From contig NMRB01000494.1 in assembly GCA_002633025.1 (NCBI GenBank), positions 149,383 to 213,382 of the forward strand: 64,000 bases of DNA, in the 5' to 3' direction. Below, piece by piece: positions 26,001 to 38,224 of the stretch. Source of the DNA: Notospermus geniculatus (Eukaryota > Nemertea > Pilidiophora > Heteronemertea > Lineidae). Every line of letters begins with the position of its first letter. Position 1 is the first letter of the stretch. The notes under the pieces are model-generated. The model worked only from the letters and a program-made list of their open reading frames with translations. It was not told where the DNA came from and searched no databases. Both the position numbers and the translations under genes were made by a program.

Positions 26001-29000
26001 GATACTCAGAAGGAGTGACTATAATGCCAGTTGTATGGAGTCTATAATGAAGGGAATGACAGACTTGGAACATGCCTGAGACAACTTCCAACAGTTTCAC
26101 AATCAACCAGCAACTCAGATGAGTACCAATCAAGACACAGGTAATAAATGGGTGACTTTCATGCACACATACCTCTTGTCCCTGAATATGCACCCTGGCA
26201 TAGGCATCTGATAACTCATCTTTGGTCTTGATATGTGCATTGCTTTCTTTGGCAAGCTTCTGTTCAAGGTTATGCACATCTGTCTCTTTCTGCCTGGTCA
26301 AAGCTTTGATTTCACCTTCAGCCATAGCGATCTTTCTCCTCAGGGCCATGGCTTCCTTCTCTTTCGCCTCCAGTTGATGTTTTGTTTTGGTTTTCATTTC
26401 AAAATCTTGTCGTTCAAGGTTGTTCTGAAACAGGTTTTCAAACATGATGCGAGTGCATGACACAGTTATGTGATATTTGACGAAGAGCTGATAATCTGAT
26501 ATCAGCATTTGATGAAGAGCTCTTGATGGGATATTTGATAAAGAGCTCACAATGTGTAGCCACTATTTGATGAAGAGCTCTCAATAAGACATGCAATGAA
26601 GAGCTCTGAATTGCCTCCATCAGGCTTTACCTGTATTGCTTGAAGATTTGCCAGCAGGACATTCTGAGACAGACGCTCTCTGTGCAATGACTCCTTCTCC
26701 TGTTGTACTCGAGCTTCTTGTGTCTTAACAATATCCAACTGTGTTTTCAGGTTCTGACATTGGACCTCATACATCGTCAACCTTTCCTTGGATGCCATCA
26801 GCTCCTGTAAGAGTAAATTTCATAAGTCAACAAAGAACTTGACCATCATCACCACAAGGCAATACACAGACTGCAATAATTTAGTCAAACATGGCCATAC
26901 CCAGGCATTGCCGTTTGACGGGCGCGATTTTGCATGCACCTTGCAAACAATAGAATTTCTATTGTTTGCGAGGTGCATGCAAAATCGCGCCCATCAAACG
27001 GCAAGGCCTGCATACCTCTCTCAAGGAGCTGATGCTCTTCTCATGCTGTATAATAGATGAAGTATACTGTTGGTTCTTGTCCCTCAAGGCAGCTATCTCT
27101 TTCTTATAACTCTCACAGTTCTTCTGCACGATGTTGAATCTTTCAACCGAATAGTCCAACTGAGAAGCTAACTTGGCATTCTGGACTCGGTGGTCGGAGA
27201 GTTCTTGCTTTGCTTTGTCGATTTGTTCATTCAGTAGCCTAAAAGTAAGGAGAATGTTATGCAAATCAACAGAATAGACAGGACAATTCAGGGTTGCTTG
27301 TACTCAGTAAATAATCAACACAGTCCAAGACACCAACTGAATACCAGGTTGGAGAGAATCCCCTTCATTTTCCACCATCTCTTTCATATCAGCTCTCCTT
27401 GACCTATTTTTCAATCTTAGCTCTCTCTTTGACCTACTTTTCATTATTAGCTCTCTCTTTCTTATATGTAGCTAATTCTTCTTGTAAGTCCTTTATGGCA
27501 CCGGTGGTCTCCTTCAGTTGTTTCTCAGAGGCAGACGTATCCATTTTACTGCCTTGCTGTCCCGGTGAAGTGCGAGGCTGACGCATTGGTGTTGATGTAT
27601 GGAATGGTGTACTTGGAATCTATAAGCATAAAATGAAAGTACTTGAAGATCCAAACCAATCCATTCTGTACCTTGCCTCCTACTTTCAAGTTGGGTCAAT
27701 GGATGGAATGAAATCCTTTGACAGATAAATCAGGCGCATCAGCTGAGCTATTGAGATTCAGGGATTTTTTTTACAAAAGTAGAACAGAAACCTGGGAGGA
27801 GTCCTCATCTACCAGGGCCAAACAATATTGTGGTACACTTACGGGTGCTGTGGACGTTTGGCCAAGAAGAACACGATACATATCTCTCTGTCGGACGATA
27901 CTCTCAACCTTAAAACAGATATGGAATGGAATTAATGGTCAAGACTTTGAAGTGACTATCGAGATGTCTATCCGGGTCTGTCGGCTTAAAAATTACTGAC
28001 ATATTTGGTAACCTACCATCTCAGCTTGTCGAGTCCTGGCAGCCCTGATCTCATTCAGTTCCTCCAAGGCTACATCAAGCTCTTTCTTCAATTCAGACGT
28101 TCTGAAAATTATGGACATGAATTCAATTAAAACATTCAGCAAAATGTGTCTTCCCATGATTTAGTCTTAGGGCTGAAGATAGTCACTAAGTATTCTTCGA
28201 GGAGTAGCAGTACATGAAGGCTGCACGACTGATAATTTGAAGGCACGCGGCATGAGAAGTACACTTTTATCAAGCTGGTTGTAAGGCACCTTCAGAGAAA
28301 CAAATCTTCGTACTTGCTATCGAGAGCAGTTCGATCTTCTTCCTCTTTCTTCTCACTCAGCTCACGAACAACTTGCAGAAGATTCTGATTCTGTTTCTGT
28401 AGTTCTTCGATACTTTTGAACGTCACCAGTTTCTCCGTGATCAGGGAGGATGAGCTGGAGACTTCACCGGACGAGACGTTGACCACATCTTCAGAAGTCG
28501 ACACGCAGGTTCCACGGGACTCTTCCAACTCTTTGACTAACATTCGAACCTGAACACAAAATAAGAGCGCTGAAGGGGATTTGTTCACAAGATGGCTATT
28601 CAGAAATGCCACCACTTTAATGATAAGCACCCCATCATGATGTACTGTTACACGTAGTCATACCTATACAACACCGCAGCTGATTTTGAGTGAGGTAAGT
28701 TCTTTTCAAGTACCGGTATCAAAAATAGATAAGCTCGCTTATCTATTTTTGCCAGTATTCACTTCAGTCATTCGAAGACAGTTCGGCAGGAAAACTGGAA
28801 GAAAACGGAACCACATACTGACCTGCATGCCAAGGTCAACAGACTGCTGTTGGAGACGCTTGTTATCACGGGAAAGATGTCCAACACGGCGACGATTCTC
28901 ATCCAACTCGATTCTTGTCTTTTCACCCTCCTGAAATGAAAAGCAGCGACTTGAAATAACTGGTATCCAGTTTTTCTTAACAGAAAACTGCCTTGGCTTT

Positions 29001-32000
29001 ATTTGGAAATGAATGCACACCATATGTTGATGCAGAGTGATTTTCCGAGCTGTAAAACTCACAATCATGGCTGTATCAAGCTGACTAGTCATCTGATTGA
29101 TCGTCTGAAGAGCTGCTTCATAATCCTCCCTCTGCTTCTTCATCACAGGTGTCCTTTCTTCAATTTCCTGCAGAATCTGATCTAAGTACTGATTCAGCCG
29201 TCTGTTCTCTTCCTTCTCCGTCTGAAGGGCATCTGTCGTCTGGACGTATTCGCTGTAAATCTGTGTCAAGGTCATGCCTGATTTGAGCAGTTTGCTGGCC
29301 GCCGCAGCAGTTGGCGACATTGTCTCAATTCCCTCCTCAGTGAGCGGGATACCACCTGTAATTATACAGCAAGATGACAGTCAAATAACTATGTTCTGTG
29401 AAGTCCGGCAACATCTAAGCGCGACCCAATGCCGCAATGGAATGTGGAAGTCAGGAAATGCGACAGGAATTTCCGGTTTTCAATTATGCATTCAACCTGC
29501 ATAACCGGTGACGATCCGTTGCACACTATGTTTGTGTAGTTTGATCACGTTGTCGATCGGTTATTCAGGAGTTGTATGTGATTAAAGATCATTGGAAAAT
29601 CCAACTAATACATTGCCTAACTTCCGCATTCCATTGGCTTGCCCTTAGATGTTACCAGACTTTAGTAGTGCATTTCATTGAATAGAGGGCTTTGAAAACT
29701 GATGACTTGAAAGGACCTGCTTCCTTCTCCAATTTGTCAGTGGTTCACAGTGTTAAAAGACAGTTACAAAGAATGAAAAGCTCGCCGATATTTCATGAAA
29801 TCAATGCCAACAAGGACACCAGCAAAAACCACAGTAATTAAGCCTACCTCTTCTCTTGGCCACTGCTATAAGGTCATTGGCATGTTCCAATTCTTTCTGC
29901 AGTTTTGTGATCATCTCTTCCTTCTCTTTCACCCGTTTTCCCCATTCTTCCTCCTTCTCATCTGCTTCTGCTTGTATTTTATGAGTAGCCTCTGAAGATT
30001 CATGGACTATTTTCTGGAGCTCAGCAACAGCGCTCAAAAGTTCCTTGATTCTAGCATCATTTTCTTCGGATGATGATTTGTACAACTTGACTAGTTTTTC
30101 TTGTGATTGAAGCTCCTGTTTAAACTGTTCCTCAAACTGTAGCTGAGATTCCCGAGCCTGGAGGAAAAGACAGAAATCAATACAAAACTGCCAAATGAGT
30201 CAGTTGGGATAATCTAACTTTATTTCGATATTGCTGCTACACACCCTGCTAACTTCAATATCACTCCTATTTCACATACCTCGCTAACTTTTTGTATGTA
30301 AGCTTCAATTCTCTTTGCTTTCTCCTCATTCTGTGTCCTAAGGTCTTCAACCAGGCCCTGCAGATGTGTAACTTCATCTGTCTTCTCCTGTAACTGACTG
30401 TTCACTTCTAGGAATCGACTTGACTGAAAAAGCATTTTAACTTCTTAGGATCAGTACTGACTGACAAAAGACAAAGAGGGCCACAGTGAACACCAGATTT
30501 TTAGCTTTGAGTTATATCTCTGAATTTGTCTTTTGACACCAACAGATTACCATAAGTTAACTCTTCTTACCAAGTCTTTTCGCATGTTAAGCAGTTCGTC
30601 TGTTTTTGTTTTTAATTCTCCCTCAAGCCAAACGTTTTGTCTCTGAAGATGGTCCCTCTCTTGCGCCAACATTTCTTCTCGATGCTAAAATGAGACAATG
30701 ATGCATTTCTGAAAGATGCACCTTTTTGTTGCCATGAATGATTCATCTAGTAGGAACTAAGAATTATTGGAAAAATAGAAAATAAGCAAAGTTTTAAACC
30801 TAAGTACCTTGGCAGACACCTCTTTACTCTGTATTTCTTCTAACTTGGCAATTGCATCCACTTTTGAAGCATTCGCTGCACCAACTTTATCAGAGATAGT
30901 CTTCCACTCCTCTGCAACATGAAAACAAACTCTAAATGGATAAGAGCAGTTGTTGATAAATTTTTAGTTTTCTGTCCATTTATTCCCCAGATTGGACTGG
31001 ACAGAGCAAGATTTAGTAAGACTAGAGAGGCTGGGAAGCCGAAGCATTAATACTTTCTACTATGACTTCACTTCACTCTCAAATTGGAAAAAATGAGCTT
31101 GATGACATTTTCCTCACCATAGAGGGATTCAGTCTCCTTTGACTTTTTCTCCAGCATTAGCATCATGTCATTTTTCTCCAGTTCGAGTTGAGTCTTATTT
31201 GTTTCTAATTGACTCTGGAATGGAAGTAACATATTGATAAAAGGAGAGATTATTATGAAGTAAACAAAACTGAAAACTGAACACTCCACTGAATTCCATC
31301 AATTTTCATTTAAGAGGAGTCCATTTGACTTGAGGTCATAATGTTGCTAGGGTCTCATTTATGCAGAAGGATAGTTCATCTCACCTTGTCTAAAGTAACC
31401 TGGTGAAGTTGTTTTTCTGTTTCTTCAATTCTATATTGGGCACTTTTGAGATTCTCCTCTAAAAAACAAAAGAATTCAAATCAACAGCTTCACAAAAACA
31501 GTGAATCATATATTCCTTTTCGCACTCTCATTTTTCGTTACTTATCCTAGCCAATGGTTCGATAGTCTTCATTTAATCATTGACATTAGACATTGATTAT
31601 TGAATTGTTTTATGAGTATTCCACTTACCAAGTGATGACTTGGCCTTCTGCAGTTCTTGATTTGTCTGATTTTCATTTTCATACTGTCCTTTTAATGAAA
31701 TCACTTGGGCTTCCAGTTCGAAGTACCTTTGCTCTGAAAATGTTAATAATAATAATAATGGCGAGTTCTTATATAGCGCTTCATAGCGTATTACGCTCTC
31801 TAAGCGCTTCACACATTATTACCCCAGCCTATGATTCAGAAACCTTTCTGTAGAAACCAAAGGGCAGCCACAATATAGCGCACACGATGGACATTTCAGG
31901 CCAAAATGTTATAAATAAGAAGGAAATTCTTACCTCTCTGAGTCTCTCCTATTTATTAGGCTTAGCCTAGGGGCCTAATTAGGCCTATAGGCCTACTACC

Positions 32001-32427
32001 TACCGGTAGGGCCTATGAGGATTAGGCCTAATAATGTTGGCTCACTTTTACAGTAGGCCTAATGGACATTGACACTAGTGACAGTGACATTGACACCACT
32101 CACTACAAGTTGCATGACAGTATAAAGTAGTGTGTACTGGCTGCGAGTAGCCAATGCACTGACCTGCATGCATGTGCATTAGGCCTATGCATTGCAAGCA
32201 CATCACCATGATCACAGACATGATAGAGCAGGGCTAGGCCAGGGTACTGAAACAAAGTCCGTATAGCTACCGGAATCGACACGGAGTTTCTCCGCAGCAG
32301 CTTTATGTTCTTCGATCTCATTCTGTAAACCACTCAGATGGCATTCCAATTTCTCCTGCACTTCAGGAGGGAGGTTTTCAATAACATTTCCCCCCAAAAT
32401 ATTCAGAAGCACGCCACCGGTAGCCAT
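15591..32427 (-). CDS. TPR: Nucleoprotein TPR (nuclear basket coiled-coil protein), complete gene
   Basis: TPR forms the filaments of the nuclear-pore basket (Mlp1/2 in yeast, Megator in flies). It acts in mRNA export and spindle-checkpoint scaffolding. I could join 42 exons from ATG 32427 to TAG 15591-15593 with every phase matching. The result is about 2345 residues; human TPR is about 2360. The first two-thirds is heptad-type coiled coil. The last third is low-complexity: Pro/Ser/Thr-rich, then basic KRPREE and KRTK clusters, then a long Asp/Glu tract, then an Arg/Gly-rich end. Conserved stretches include [39 protein letters not shown] and RTDGFAEA. The last exons appear twice because of an assembly duplication. 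Exon lists follow in the three block entries. Confidence 0.95.
15629..18491. repeat. Direct duplication of 1431 bp across a single N (assembly artefact)
   Basis: 15629-17059 and 17061-18491 read the same base for base wherever I compared them. They meet exactly at the lone N at 17060. The second copy begins in mid-exon at CGCGGTGACC, and the first ends at CTTCTGGAA where the second copy goes on into unique DNA. This is what two overlapping contigs joined without merging would look like. Confidence 0.93.
18998..19049 (-). promoter_or_regulatory. TPR: Duplicated 5' splice donor of TPR exon 36
   Basis: A 27-bp tandem repeat places two identical donors (G before GTGAGT on the minus strand) at 19027-19032 and 19000-19005. 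Using the second adds exactly 27 nt, nine in-frame residues EYVDVVIVG that repeat the preceding DVVIVG. Confidence 0.75.
20124..20391. repeat. 45-bp minisatellite, about six units, in TPR intron 33
   Basis: CTATGCAGAATGCAGCT-type units start at 20124, 20168, 20213, 20258, 20303 and 20347. Each contains GGGCCTGCAAGGTGTACAC. The later units diverge. The period is a multiple of three, so long open frames arise on both strands and are not genes. Confidence 0.9.
20555..25871 (-). CDS. TPR: TPR exons 18-33 (second half of coiled coil)
   Basis: Exons: 25712-25871, 25428-25577, 25205-25302, 24750-25037, 24514-24624, 24208-24314, 23879-24026, 23635-23772, 23008-23351, 22856-22897 (42 bp), 22595-22673, 21932-22288, 21543-21720, 21075-21256, 20834-20919 and 20555-20754. 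Landmarks are [15 protein letters not shown] (exon 21), [11 protein letters not shown] (exon 24), [10 protein letters not shown] and [11 protein letters not shown] (exon 25). The coiled coil ends around exon 32. Exon 33 is Thr/Pro-rich with GKSTPRANI and [11 protein letters not shown], one of the best conserved short blocks of the TPR tail. Exon 28 uses a less common donor, GTTCGT. Confidence 0.92.
21815..21926. repeat. Two-copy 56-bp tandem repeat
   Basis: CTGCAGAGGAAAAACACATG begins at 21815 and again at 21871, each followed by AATCCTCCCCAAAG. The repeat lies in a TPR intron just beside the donor of exon 29 (21932). Confidence 0.85.
23472..23605. mobile_element. Palindromic MITE-like element in TPR intron
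   Basis: The ends pair imperfectly: CTACTGCACAATA on the left against TATTGTGCAATAATATTGCAC on the right, with further pairing of the TACAC ends. It is about 130 bp with no coding content. Exact borders and target duplication are not clear. Confidence 0.5.
24354..24378. repeat. (AG)n microsatellite
   Basis: An AG dinucleotide run of about 25 bp in the TPR intron next to exon 23. Confidence 0.9.
26173..32427 (-). CDS. TPR: TPR exons 1-17 (N-terminal coiled coil)
   Basis: Exons in gene order: 32271-32427, 31629-31733, 31385-31458, 31118-31214, 30808-30911, 30571-30684, 30280-30423, 29848-30157, 29063-29355, 28823-28930, 28314-28549, 28017-28101, 27843-27908, 27438-27619, 27016-27238, 26631-26804 and 26173-26424. 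The start [12 protein letters not shown] leads into a helix with [11 protein letters not shown], matching the start of the vertebrate protein. Exon 8 ends [14 protein letters not shown] and exon 9 carries MSPTAAAA and GMTLTQIY, a strongly conserved block. Exon 13 has [10 protein letters not shown]. The donor of exon 1 (GTAGCT) is weak, but the phase and the match EQRYFELE confirm it. Confidence 0.92.
26474..26608. repeat. Degenerate minisatellite, TTTGATGAAGAGCTC units
   Basis: Five units sharing (A)TTTGAYRAAGAGCT, spaced 25-33 bp, lie in the TPR intron between exons 16 and 17. Spacing is irregular, unlike the 45-bp array. Confidence 0.7.
26903..27009. repeat. Near-perfect palindrome, 53-bp arms, beside TPR exon 15 donor
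   Basis: The arms 26903-26955 and 26957-27009 are reverse complements with three mismatches around a single central base (26956). The outer right end touches the donor hexamer of TPR exon 15 (27010-27015; exon starts at 27016). GC-rich core GGGCGCGATTTTGCATGCACC. Confidence 0.92.
28720..28751. repeat. 15-bp perfect inverted repeat
   Basis: CAAAAATAGATAAGC (28720-28734) and its complement (28737-28751) are separated by two bases, in the TPR intron between exons 10 and 11. Confidence 0.85.
31744..31829. repeat. Dispersed-repeat fragment with AGCGCTT motif
   Basis: An (AAT)n run is followed by CTTATATAGCGCTTCATAGC and TAAGCGCTTCACACATTATT. The AGCGCTT elements face each other, and this pattern recurs in many invertebrate genomes as a short repeat. 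The family name was not assigned. Confidence 0.5.
31955..32070. repeat. AGGCCT-palindrome cluster in TPR intron 1
   Basis: Repeated TAGGCCTA/AGGCCTATAGGCCTA and ACCGGTAGGGCCT occur in about 110 bp. The arrangement is like that in tektin-2 intron 1 (11625-11700). Confidence 0.7.
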
Positions 32428-33097
32428 CTTGAATGACGCTAGTGAAATCCGGGAGAAGAAATAAAGGACGACACTGATCAACATATGGAACGCCAATACG
32501 GACATCAGTCACACAATATATACAGGGCGTGTCAAAATACATGCCACATATTCTTTTGTATCAATTTTGCATATAAAATTTACATGTGTACTTATTTCAA
32601 TGGTTACTTTATATTTCAAATGAGATTCTGCCTTTGTAGTGACATGTGTCGCTGGCCCTTCAGGAACTTGCATTTGCCGAGGCCAAATGCAATATCACAC
32701 TGGAGCATTCTTTTTTATGCCAGGATCAATGTCAATATAAAGCAGCCACACACTTCAAGGCTTGGTACCGGTACTGCCTCTTTTTCTCGACAGCCAGTGC
32801 CACCGTGCCACTCTCCACCCAAGGACCAACTACGTTGTAGGCGAATGGACCCGATTTACTACGGATATTTTATAACGGATTTTTGTAGTTCGTCTTGATG
32901 CCGCTAGATGGCTCCTTCTACATCTCTAATTACCCATAAGAGATCGCACACCGACCTCCTTTAAATTTTTGGTTCTGGTCCGAATGTAGTTTAGTCCGAA
33001 TGCAGAATGTCTAGGGTGTCAGAAATGCAGACCAACAAGCAGACTGCAGACAATGATCAGAAAATAAGGAAACAACACACAAAGTACAAGTAACTTC
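32428..33097. promoter_or_regulatory. TPR upstream region
   Basis: This is the gap between the TPR start codon and the likely end of the protein 4.1 transcript, so the TPR promoter should lie here. No TATA box was recognised. A mariner-like end (TACAGGGCGTGTCAAAATAC) is at 32521. A + strand frame of 137 codons at 32485-32898 has no recognisable domain. Confidence 0.4.
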
Positions 33098-36000
33098 TTT
33101 ATTATTGTTGAAGCCAATGAAGTACATAGAATAAAATCACCCATGCTTTAGTTACATATACAAGTACAGAGTGGTATGGCAGGCCTTCAGAAGGCATATA
33201 TCTAGTAAAAGCAGTCGACATCAATATTATTCTCAACAGTTCTACTAATGTTGGCATCTCATAGTCTGTGATGACTGCCGAAAAGCTAAGATAGCCTGGA
33301 TAACAAAATAACTAAATAACCATAAATAATTCCTACAGAGTGTAGAGAGAAATTTCTATCTTTTATACAAATTATTTATCAACAGAAAATATTAGTTTTA
33401 ACGTTGTTAACTTTTTTCTATGTGCCGGCACTAATTCTGATGCAGGACACACTTAACAGTACACGTATTTTTATCTCCAAAAACGTATTTTGTGGTTGCA
33501 TATATCTTAACCAGAAAACTGGTGTTACGAATGTTGGAATTACAAAATGCTGACGACTGCATTCAAAGTTCCAGGAGGTGTTTTGTTCTTTGCCTCACTA
33601 GCATCAATTTTATTCACGAGTATAAACAGTTCAATATCAATGATGATAGTGAAAGAATGGTGATGTTTCTTCTAATATTGAATGAATATGGTCCAATTTT
33701 TGCATGAGCTGAGAAAGTAAAATAGGACACAACAATACCAATCAAAATTCACACGGTGCTTGTTTTAATTTACTAATATTCTGGTATTCTGAGAATATTT
33801 GAGACATACAGAAATTAATGGGACTGCTAATCAGATAGATTAAAGTTATCAAGAACTGCATTTCATGCTTCCCTCATACAAGTAGATTTTGACAAATAAA
33901 TACACATATCCATTTCTGGTACTCCTCGTGAATGCTCCAGTACATGTAATCACTTTTCTTCTAGATTAGGCCTATCTGAAATCATTTTGTTGCTAGTGGT
34001 TGTCCTTATTTCAGAAATAATTACCAAAGAGGAACAAACACTGGTGGCCTCCAAGCTATCCAGCTGTGATTGAACCTAACATCTGCTCTGGAATGCTCCT
34101 GAACAACTGGAGAATGTATCTCCAGTGACATCAGTCGTATTCCAGTATGCAAGACATGGGGATGGGTGAATTTGGGATCTACCAGTAATTCAACATTAAA
34201 ACCAAAGAACTGTACAACAGATGTTGTGGGATTTCTAAGGGAGTTACCATGGTTACAGGTAACACAGCATGGGGATTATTGACTACGGCGCACAGTCACA
34301 CATCCTAAGGTAAGCTGAAGCCACAGTACATCAGCTAGATTCTGCTATTCTGCAGGACTATGAAGTAGTAAATGAAAACAATGCAACTTCAGGCATAAGC
34401 AACATGAATATTGACTACATAAAGGCACCTACTTCTTTTAACAGAATTAAACAAGTCAATGCTGTACAAAGATTATGACAAATTTTGTGTCAATGATTTA
34501 ACTGGCAATCAGTATAGAATTCCTATGTCTAATTATCATGTGACATTATCCACAGCTGTACTGCCCTGTCAACAGTGCTTTTGTAAAGCAACGGGCATCA
34601 TCGCACGAGGTACTGACACTTACAGTGAGATGCAGGAGCCATTACAGGCCATTTGGTGAGTTTTAGAGACAATGAAACGGAGGTCCATGGAATCAGTTCA
34701 CGCTCCTGATTATCAGATCATCATCAGTCTAAAACTACTGTGTAACAACATCTCCTGTAGATATTTTCACGTTTCCGAAAGTAATCTTCCAAAAAGATTC
34801 CTAGCATAACAATTTTCAACCAAAACTACACAAACACATGAAATGTAACAATGGAGGGATGGAGTGCATAACTTCAATGATACCATCATAGTAAAGCTCT
34901 GTACAGACCAATCAAACTGGGCTAATCGGTAAGACTACAAAAGACGGACATTCCACGGTTGTCTCATGGTGATGAAGGCCTGAGACGGCACTTTCAGAAT
35001 TCATGCGTACTGTGATACAGAGCGACGAATACTGTTGATAAATTTGTTGGCAATAGTTCTGTAACACTTACCGAGGTGTGCATGTCTGTTCCCAGCATCT
35101 ATGAGATGCATTCATTCCTACAGAGAAGCCTGAATATCATGATCTTTACCACAGTTCCATGATTGATGGTGAAAATGTTCTTGTGTATCATCATAATTTT
35201 GTTTACGAATATGAGCCGAATATTTACTCTGAACAGCATGCGATTGATTTAAACAGACAAGTGACTTACCAGAAAGAATGATTCAATGCAAATTATGACC
35301 ATTATGGACTGCTTCATGTTGAAACCCTTGAGAACTGAGAGAAAACAAACCACTCTCTTCATTTGTGCTTTGAAAAGTTCTGATGTTTTAGTTTGAATAT
35401 ATTAGTAATGGTATCCCGGAATGTAATCTCTCAGTTGCTGAAGGCGAAAATGAATAATCTCACAAATCAGGGTGATGACGTATAAATCAACAATGTACAA
35501 ATAACAACACCTTAAATGGGATTCATTAGCTTATAACACGCGAACTATCTGTACAGAATGTTAACCCCAGATGTTAGGACCACTTCAAAAATCGATGAAC
35601 ACCAGATACAAGAAATGATTTCAAATCCTTACAAACAAGAATTCGACAAGAGCTGCATCGGTAGGCCAAGTCTGCCGGCGACAGGTCATGATCTCACACC
35701 AGCCAAACCATTTACTACTTTCAACCGCAGCACAACCTGATCACCTGGGCCACTGAATTGTTTAGCTAATAATGAAGTTTGTCCCAAAAGAACTCTCGGT
35801 TGCCAGGCTACAGTAAGCACTGAATAGAAAACGCAGCGATAAACATGTTACCGTAATCCGATGAACACGATGGTAAAATGGAATCCCTCACAAGGACTGG
35901 TTTTGTTGCGATGGTTTCGAAATGGTCATGGAGTTCCTTAGTTATGTAGATGATCGTAAAATGTTTTCCAATGAGGAATTAGATGTTAATTCATTTAGAA

Positions 36001-38224
36001 GAAAACATGCTGAACAGGGGTCGAGACATTTTATCAAATACTGCACAGGATGAGTCTGAATACAAAGAGTATCTGTTCAATATCCACTTGTCATTCCGCC
36101 ACAATTTTCACCTTTCTGATGGAACTGATGCTTTTTGTAATCAAGACACTGTCAAATGAAGGACAGCAATCATACGAATACAAAGGACAGTACAAGAAAT
36201 TATAAAACACCACCCCATAGGAGTTCACTTGGTAAAAATCATACAAATGCCAAAATAGATTACTTCATTTTAATTCACAGACATCAAAATGAATATGGGG
36301 TTCCAAAAAGCAAACCAGCAGCAGATACGCCTTTCTTAAAATGAAGGTGCATGGACCGATGAACATGAATCTATCCACTACAAAGACGAAACTGTACAAA
36401 AAATACTTGTGGGAATATCCATCAATCTGGGATAGCTAAAAATCAGATGAACTTTGTACATATTAATGGAAATGTTCAAGTGCGACACAATTTTTCATTA
36501 CAAAATACTAATTGAATTTTGTGGTCATGCGCTGACTGACTTTGCTTTTTTACGAAGATGTGGTTTGTACATATAGGCAAGTGTATATATAATATATTTA
36601 TACATATAGGTTTAAAACAGAGACATTATTTATACAATCCATTTGACAATCATAGCCTACATGATGTGACACCAGGGCGAATAGAGTATCTACAGATCTC
36701 AGCGAAATTCTTCATCACATAAAATGCGCATGAAAAAGGGTGTCGTACGCCAGGAAAATGAGAGAACATCATGAGATGGTGATGAAATCGTTCAATACTG
36801 TCTCTGACATTTTCACAGATGTCAATGAGAGTCCAAATTCTCATCAATACATTTACTTTTGGAATGAGATTTATGAGAAATTTCTGGCAGACTGTGGATG
36901 AAATTCACTGCACTGACCATAAAATACTGGTGTTGCACAGGAATCAAACCTGGTTATCATGAAACTTTGATGAGAACAGCGACCATCTGACAATCATCTT
37001 ACAAGTTATGTGATAAAAACATCGCAAGCAAGTCCTAAACAGGCCACACCTTAGTGGAATACAAAATCTACATTCAGACGGCCTATGACTATATATCCCT
37101 ACTAAAGCCTATAGATCAGTCCTACATTGCAATTGGACGAGGAGTCGTCACATATGGCAACCTATCACATATACATGAATGCATACAATTAGTGACAACT
37201 TTAAATCTGACCATACATGGCCCACATCTGGCACTGGTCTGGAGTACTCATCAGTGAAGGCTAAGCGTGTACATATACTGCATTATTCTTTCCACTTGTT
37301 GCTAAGATTAGGTAGGAATTCACGTTGTCGTTCCATAGGTTTGTCCTATTTTCCATTTGTCAATCTTCTCAAACAGTATTTGCACATAAAATAAGTAAAT
37401 GCATGGATCAGCAAGCCTCTTATGTTAAAGTAAAAATGTCTAATTTTCTTTTGCTTTAAAAGTTCACAAACTTCTATCACAAAAGTCATTATATTAGTTT
37501 ATGTAAAAAGTTTACATCTACGAATAAAATAGAAATCCCTTTTCTTAGCCGTGCCTCAACCTTGCTATCAGCAAACCATTCATGATCTCTTTAATACTCA
37601 ATGCATTCTGCCCTGAAAGAGAAATGAAAATGCATTAAAGGAATTCATGTCAATTGTCCAGTTTTAATTACCGGTAGGCCTATTCCCTCGTCACAATTCA
37701 GACACAATTCAAGCCCTAGGATGGAGCCTGCTCATGAATCAGCAAAATCAACACAGTCCGGTGTCTCATTTACAAATGGTTACTGGTACGGTATTTGAAT
37801 CCTTCAACAGCGTTATAAACATGTATGCAACACTGCATCACAATGACCAATCCATTGGCAGTGCGCTACTGAAATACACCCAGTTTACCTGCCATTGTTT
37901 TATTCAAAAGTGCAGTGTGAAGTCTGGTGATGATGATGACAGTCAGAACTTGTTAATAATCAAGCACACTGAACACAATGCCATTCTTACAGCAACAAAG
38001 TGCAGAATAGCAAAATGACGTGTTATACACGGCAAAAACCAAACACATCTTTCCAAGTTTTACATTAAAGATGATAGCATTTGTTAATTCTGTGAACCAT
38101 GCTCTCAACTTTGTAAATTCAACTCTCNNNNNNNNNNNNNNNNNNNNNNNNNNNNNNNNNNNNNNNNNNNNNNNNNNNNNNGACCCTGTTTTACTGCTGA
38201 GACGCCTATACACACCTGGGAATT
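33098..38224 (-). other. Probable long protein 4.1 3' UTR, with sequence gap
   Basis: Downstream of the protein 4.1 stop codon (38225) no exon or domain is seen for 5 kb on either strand. The first strong AATAAA on the minus strand is at 33098-33103. The DNA is A/T-rich. It contains the 54-N gap at 38128-38181. A tRNA-like B-box (GGTTTGATTCC on the minus strand) is at about 36935-36945, without a clear A-box. Confidence 0.45.
38128..38181. other. Assembly gap (54 N)
   Basis: A run of undetermined bases 44 bp past the protein 4.1 stop codon. It does not interrupt coding sequence. Confidence 0.99.

Noticed and set aside
36920-36990. tRNA-like minus-strand segment with GGTTTGATTCC
   Set aside because: Only a B-box can be supported and no cloverleaf closes.
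38128-38181. Open frames running through the N tract on both strands
   Set aside because: They exist only because undetermined bases carry no stop codon.
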